Shown here one piece after another: positions 62,471 to 64,000 of a DNA stretch of 64,000 bases; within the stretch, counting starts at the first letter, position 1; every line of letters begins with the position of its first letter. Position numbers and translations under genes: made by a program. The notes beneath the pieces are model-generated. The model did no database searches and was not told where the DNA came from. It worked only from the letters and a program-made list of their open reading frames with translations. Source of the DNA: Latrodectus hesperus (taxonomy: Eukaryota > Arthropoda > Arachnida > Araneae > Theridiidae). Location: positions 63,182,140-63,246,139 of the forward strand of contig CM075858.1 of the NCBI GenBank assembly GCA_037975125.1, in the 5' to 3' direction.

Positions 62471-63300
62471 TAATATGAGATTCTTAGAGTAACACATGAA
62501 TTGGCTTTCTTACTACTATCATAATAAGTTTACTCTACATTTGCTTTGATTTATTTAAAGCTTTTGCTTGAATCAAATAAACGATAGCAGAATTAGAGAT
62601 TTCTAATTTCTCACAACAATTATTTTAATACGTGTTAATATATAAGATGTTTATATTTTCTATATAAACTCTCATGATAGCTATTTTATAGTTACTGATA
62701 ATAACCAGTCTTATTTTTCATTAATTAAACATTACATATTCATTATACTTGATGTCGAAATTCTTATGAATAATAAACATTGAATCGAAGGGCATGTAAG
62801 CAAATAAATGTAGACATTACCCAAGATGTTACACAAACCCCCAGCCAATCAGAATCTTTCTTACTTATAATGTCGAGGTAGCATTAGAGTAATGTAACAC
62901 GCGTTTTAATTTGCAAACAAGAATCGGCGAGTTTAACGGGAGTTAACTCCGTGTTAGATAACTCTTTAGTTAAACCGTATTTTGTAAATACGGCCATTAG
63001 TGAACTATACTTGAGCTGTGTGTGAGAGCTCTGTTCCTACCTAATTATTGATTATTTTATTACATTAACTTGATTTTCTACAAACTGAAAAATACATAAA
63101 TAACACTATTTCAATCATTCTGAAATGTTGCTGTTGCTTCAACAAACATCTTATTTTCACTTTAATGAATGCCTAATAGGTAATGCCACGCGGTAATTTG
63201 TAGATACAAGGTAAAGTAAGACGTAAATAGATATCGGCACTTTAAATAATCACAGTCGTCAATTTGTACACTACTTAAATTAATTGCAGGGTAATTGATT
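62471..63300. other. Mixed noncoding DNA with a GC-richer island
   Basis: About 62820-63060 is GC-richer and includes CCGTATTT-TGT-AAATACGG (62977-62995), a perfect 8-bp stem resembling the tips of some DNA-transposon inverted repeats. No partner repeat or frame was found. Confidence 0.3.
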
Positions 63301-63940
63301 TTTAAATTTTAGATAAATTTCCTCTATTTTTTTGAACTACCGCAAAAATCAATCATTTAGTAAATAAACTCAAAAGCACTTTAACAAACACTAACTTCTG
63401 TCATAAAAACAAGCTGATATTTATGATAAAATCTCAAAAACATGTTGAGATATACCAACATACATAAAAGAAATTTCTGAGAGGGTTTTTCATGTGATCC
63501 TGCAAAACGCCTATAAACATAGTATTTCAAATTCTAAGATATCATCTGATCTCTTATTCTGAAAAATATAAACATGTGAAAAGAAATCTCATGGTAAAAA
63601 AATTCGTTTAACTTAAAAATCTAGATATGCTTTTTCTGAGAAAGATCTTGGAAGCTTTCCAAGTTAACTTTATTTTAAAAGAAAACGCAGTCTTGCAGAT
63701 AAATCCCTGCAGATCTTTTATCAAGATGTTTTATTGTATTGCTATAAAATTTAACCGCTTTTTGCAGCTTTGTAAGCAAATATGTTTACCATTATGTACA
63801 GCCTAGAGCTAGAAGCTATTATAAAGCCATTTTATTAAGATTAATTCTTACGAATACATTAATTTTTTGAAGAAAATGTTTTTAAACAGATTATATTCCA
63901 TTAAAAGTTATTATTTTTTAGAAGTTTTTTTTTCTGAGAC
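63301..63940. other. AT-rich noncoding DNA, nothing identified
   Basis: No supported feature. Confidence 0.5.
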
Positions 63941-63943
63941 AAG

Positions 63944-64000
63944 TGAAACGAATACAACACATTGAGGAATATTATTCATCAGTGTGTTGCATTCGTTTCA
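63944..64000. repeat. 22-bp-arm hairpin at the window edge
   Basis: TGAAACGAATACAACACATT GA at 63944-63965 pairs with 63979-64000 with two mismatches around a 13-base loop (GGAATATTATTCA). As RNA on the plus strand one mismatch is a U-G pair. Since the right arm ends on the last base of the window, the stem may be longer. Size and shape suit a microRNA precursor or the inverted ends of a tiny repeat. Confidence 0.85.

Overview
The window looks like non-model eukaryotic nuclear DNA, most likely from an arthropod and possibly a spider. It is very AT-rich and full of long (TA)n and (CA)n runs. It carries a deleted mariner transposon and several tRNA-derived SINE families whose 3' tails are AAC/GTT-rich. 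The taxon is inferred from this style; no host protein here could be matched to a named family. There is no bacterial-type operon, no CRISPR array, no rRNA and no convincing stand-alone tRNA gene.

No complete host gene is visible. Short GC-richer islands sit in the AT-rich background, and some carry splice signals that keep a reading frame. The best are: a TATA box plus ATG exon at 33.4-33.65 kb (minus strand); a stop-depleted island at 37.28-37.6 kb with a GTGAGT donor facing outward at each end; a phase 0-0 exon-like block at 48.31-48.50 kb (minus); and two-exon models at 51.4-51.95 kb and 57.7-58.2 kb (plus). At this base composition several frames look protein-like at once, so all of these are low-confidence. 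Other islands (3.9-4.4, 8.7-8.8, 53.7-54.16 and 62.8-63.1 kb) look like regulatory or conserved noncoding DNA. The 53.8-54.1 kb island has a full CRE palindrome and a CACGTG palindrome.

Mobile and repeated DNA is the best supported content. SINE family A has three near-complete copies with target-site duplications or likely ones (9.3, 38.1, 62.2 kb), one further copy at 38.4 kb and one fragment at 31.4 kb. SINE B has a full copy at 54.65-54.94 kb and a fragment at 9.74 kb, and SINE C abuts the full B copy. Four more tRNA-like heads lie at 23.1, 30.9, 38.9 and 50.6 kb, and an AAC-tailed element at 31.63-31.91 kb. The mariner at 12.6-13.3 kb is palindromic: both ends are copies of the 3' end of the transposon around a catalytic core fragment.

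Diverged tandem arrays occupy 5.24-5.96, 24.9-26.1, 47.1-47.95, 48.6-50.85 and 60.2-62.1 kb. The 48.6-50.85 kb array contains two adjacent long foldbacks. Near-perfect hairpins lie at 8.9 and 30.5 kb, and a 22-bp-arm hairpin runs into the right edge. The rest is AT-rich sequence in which nothing could be supported.
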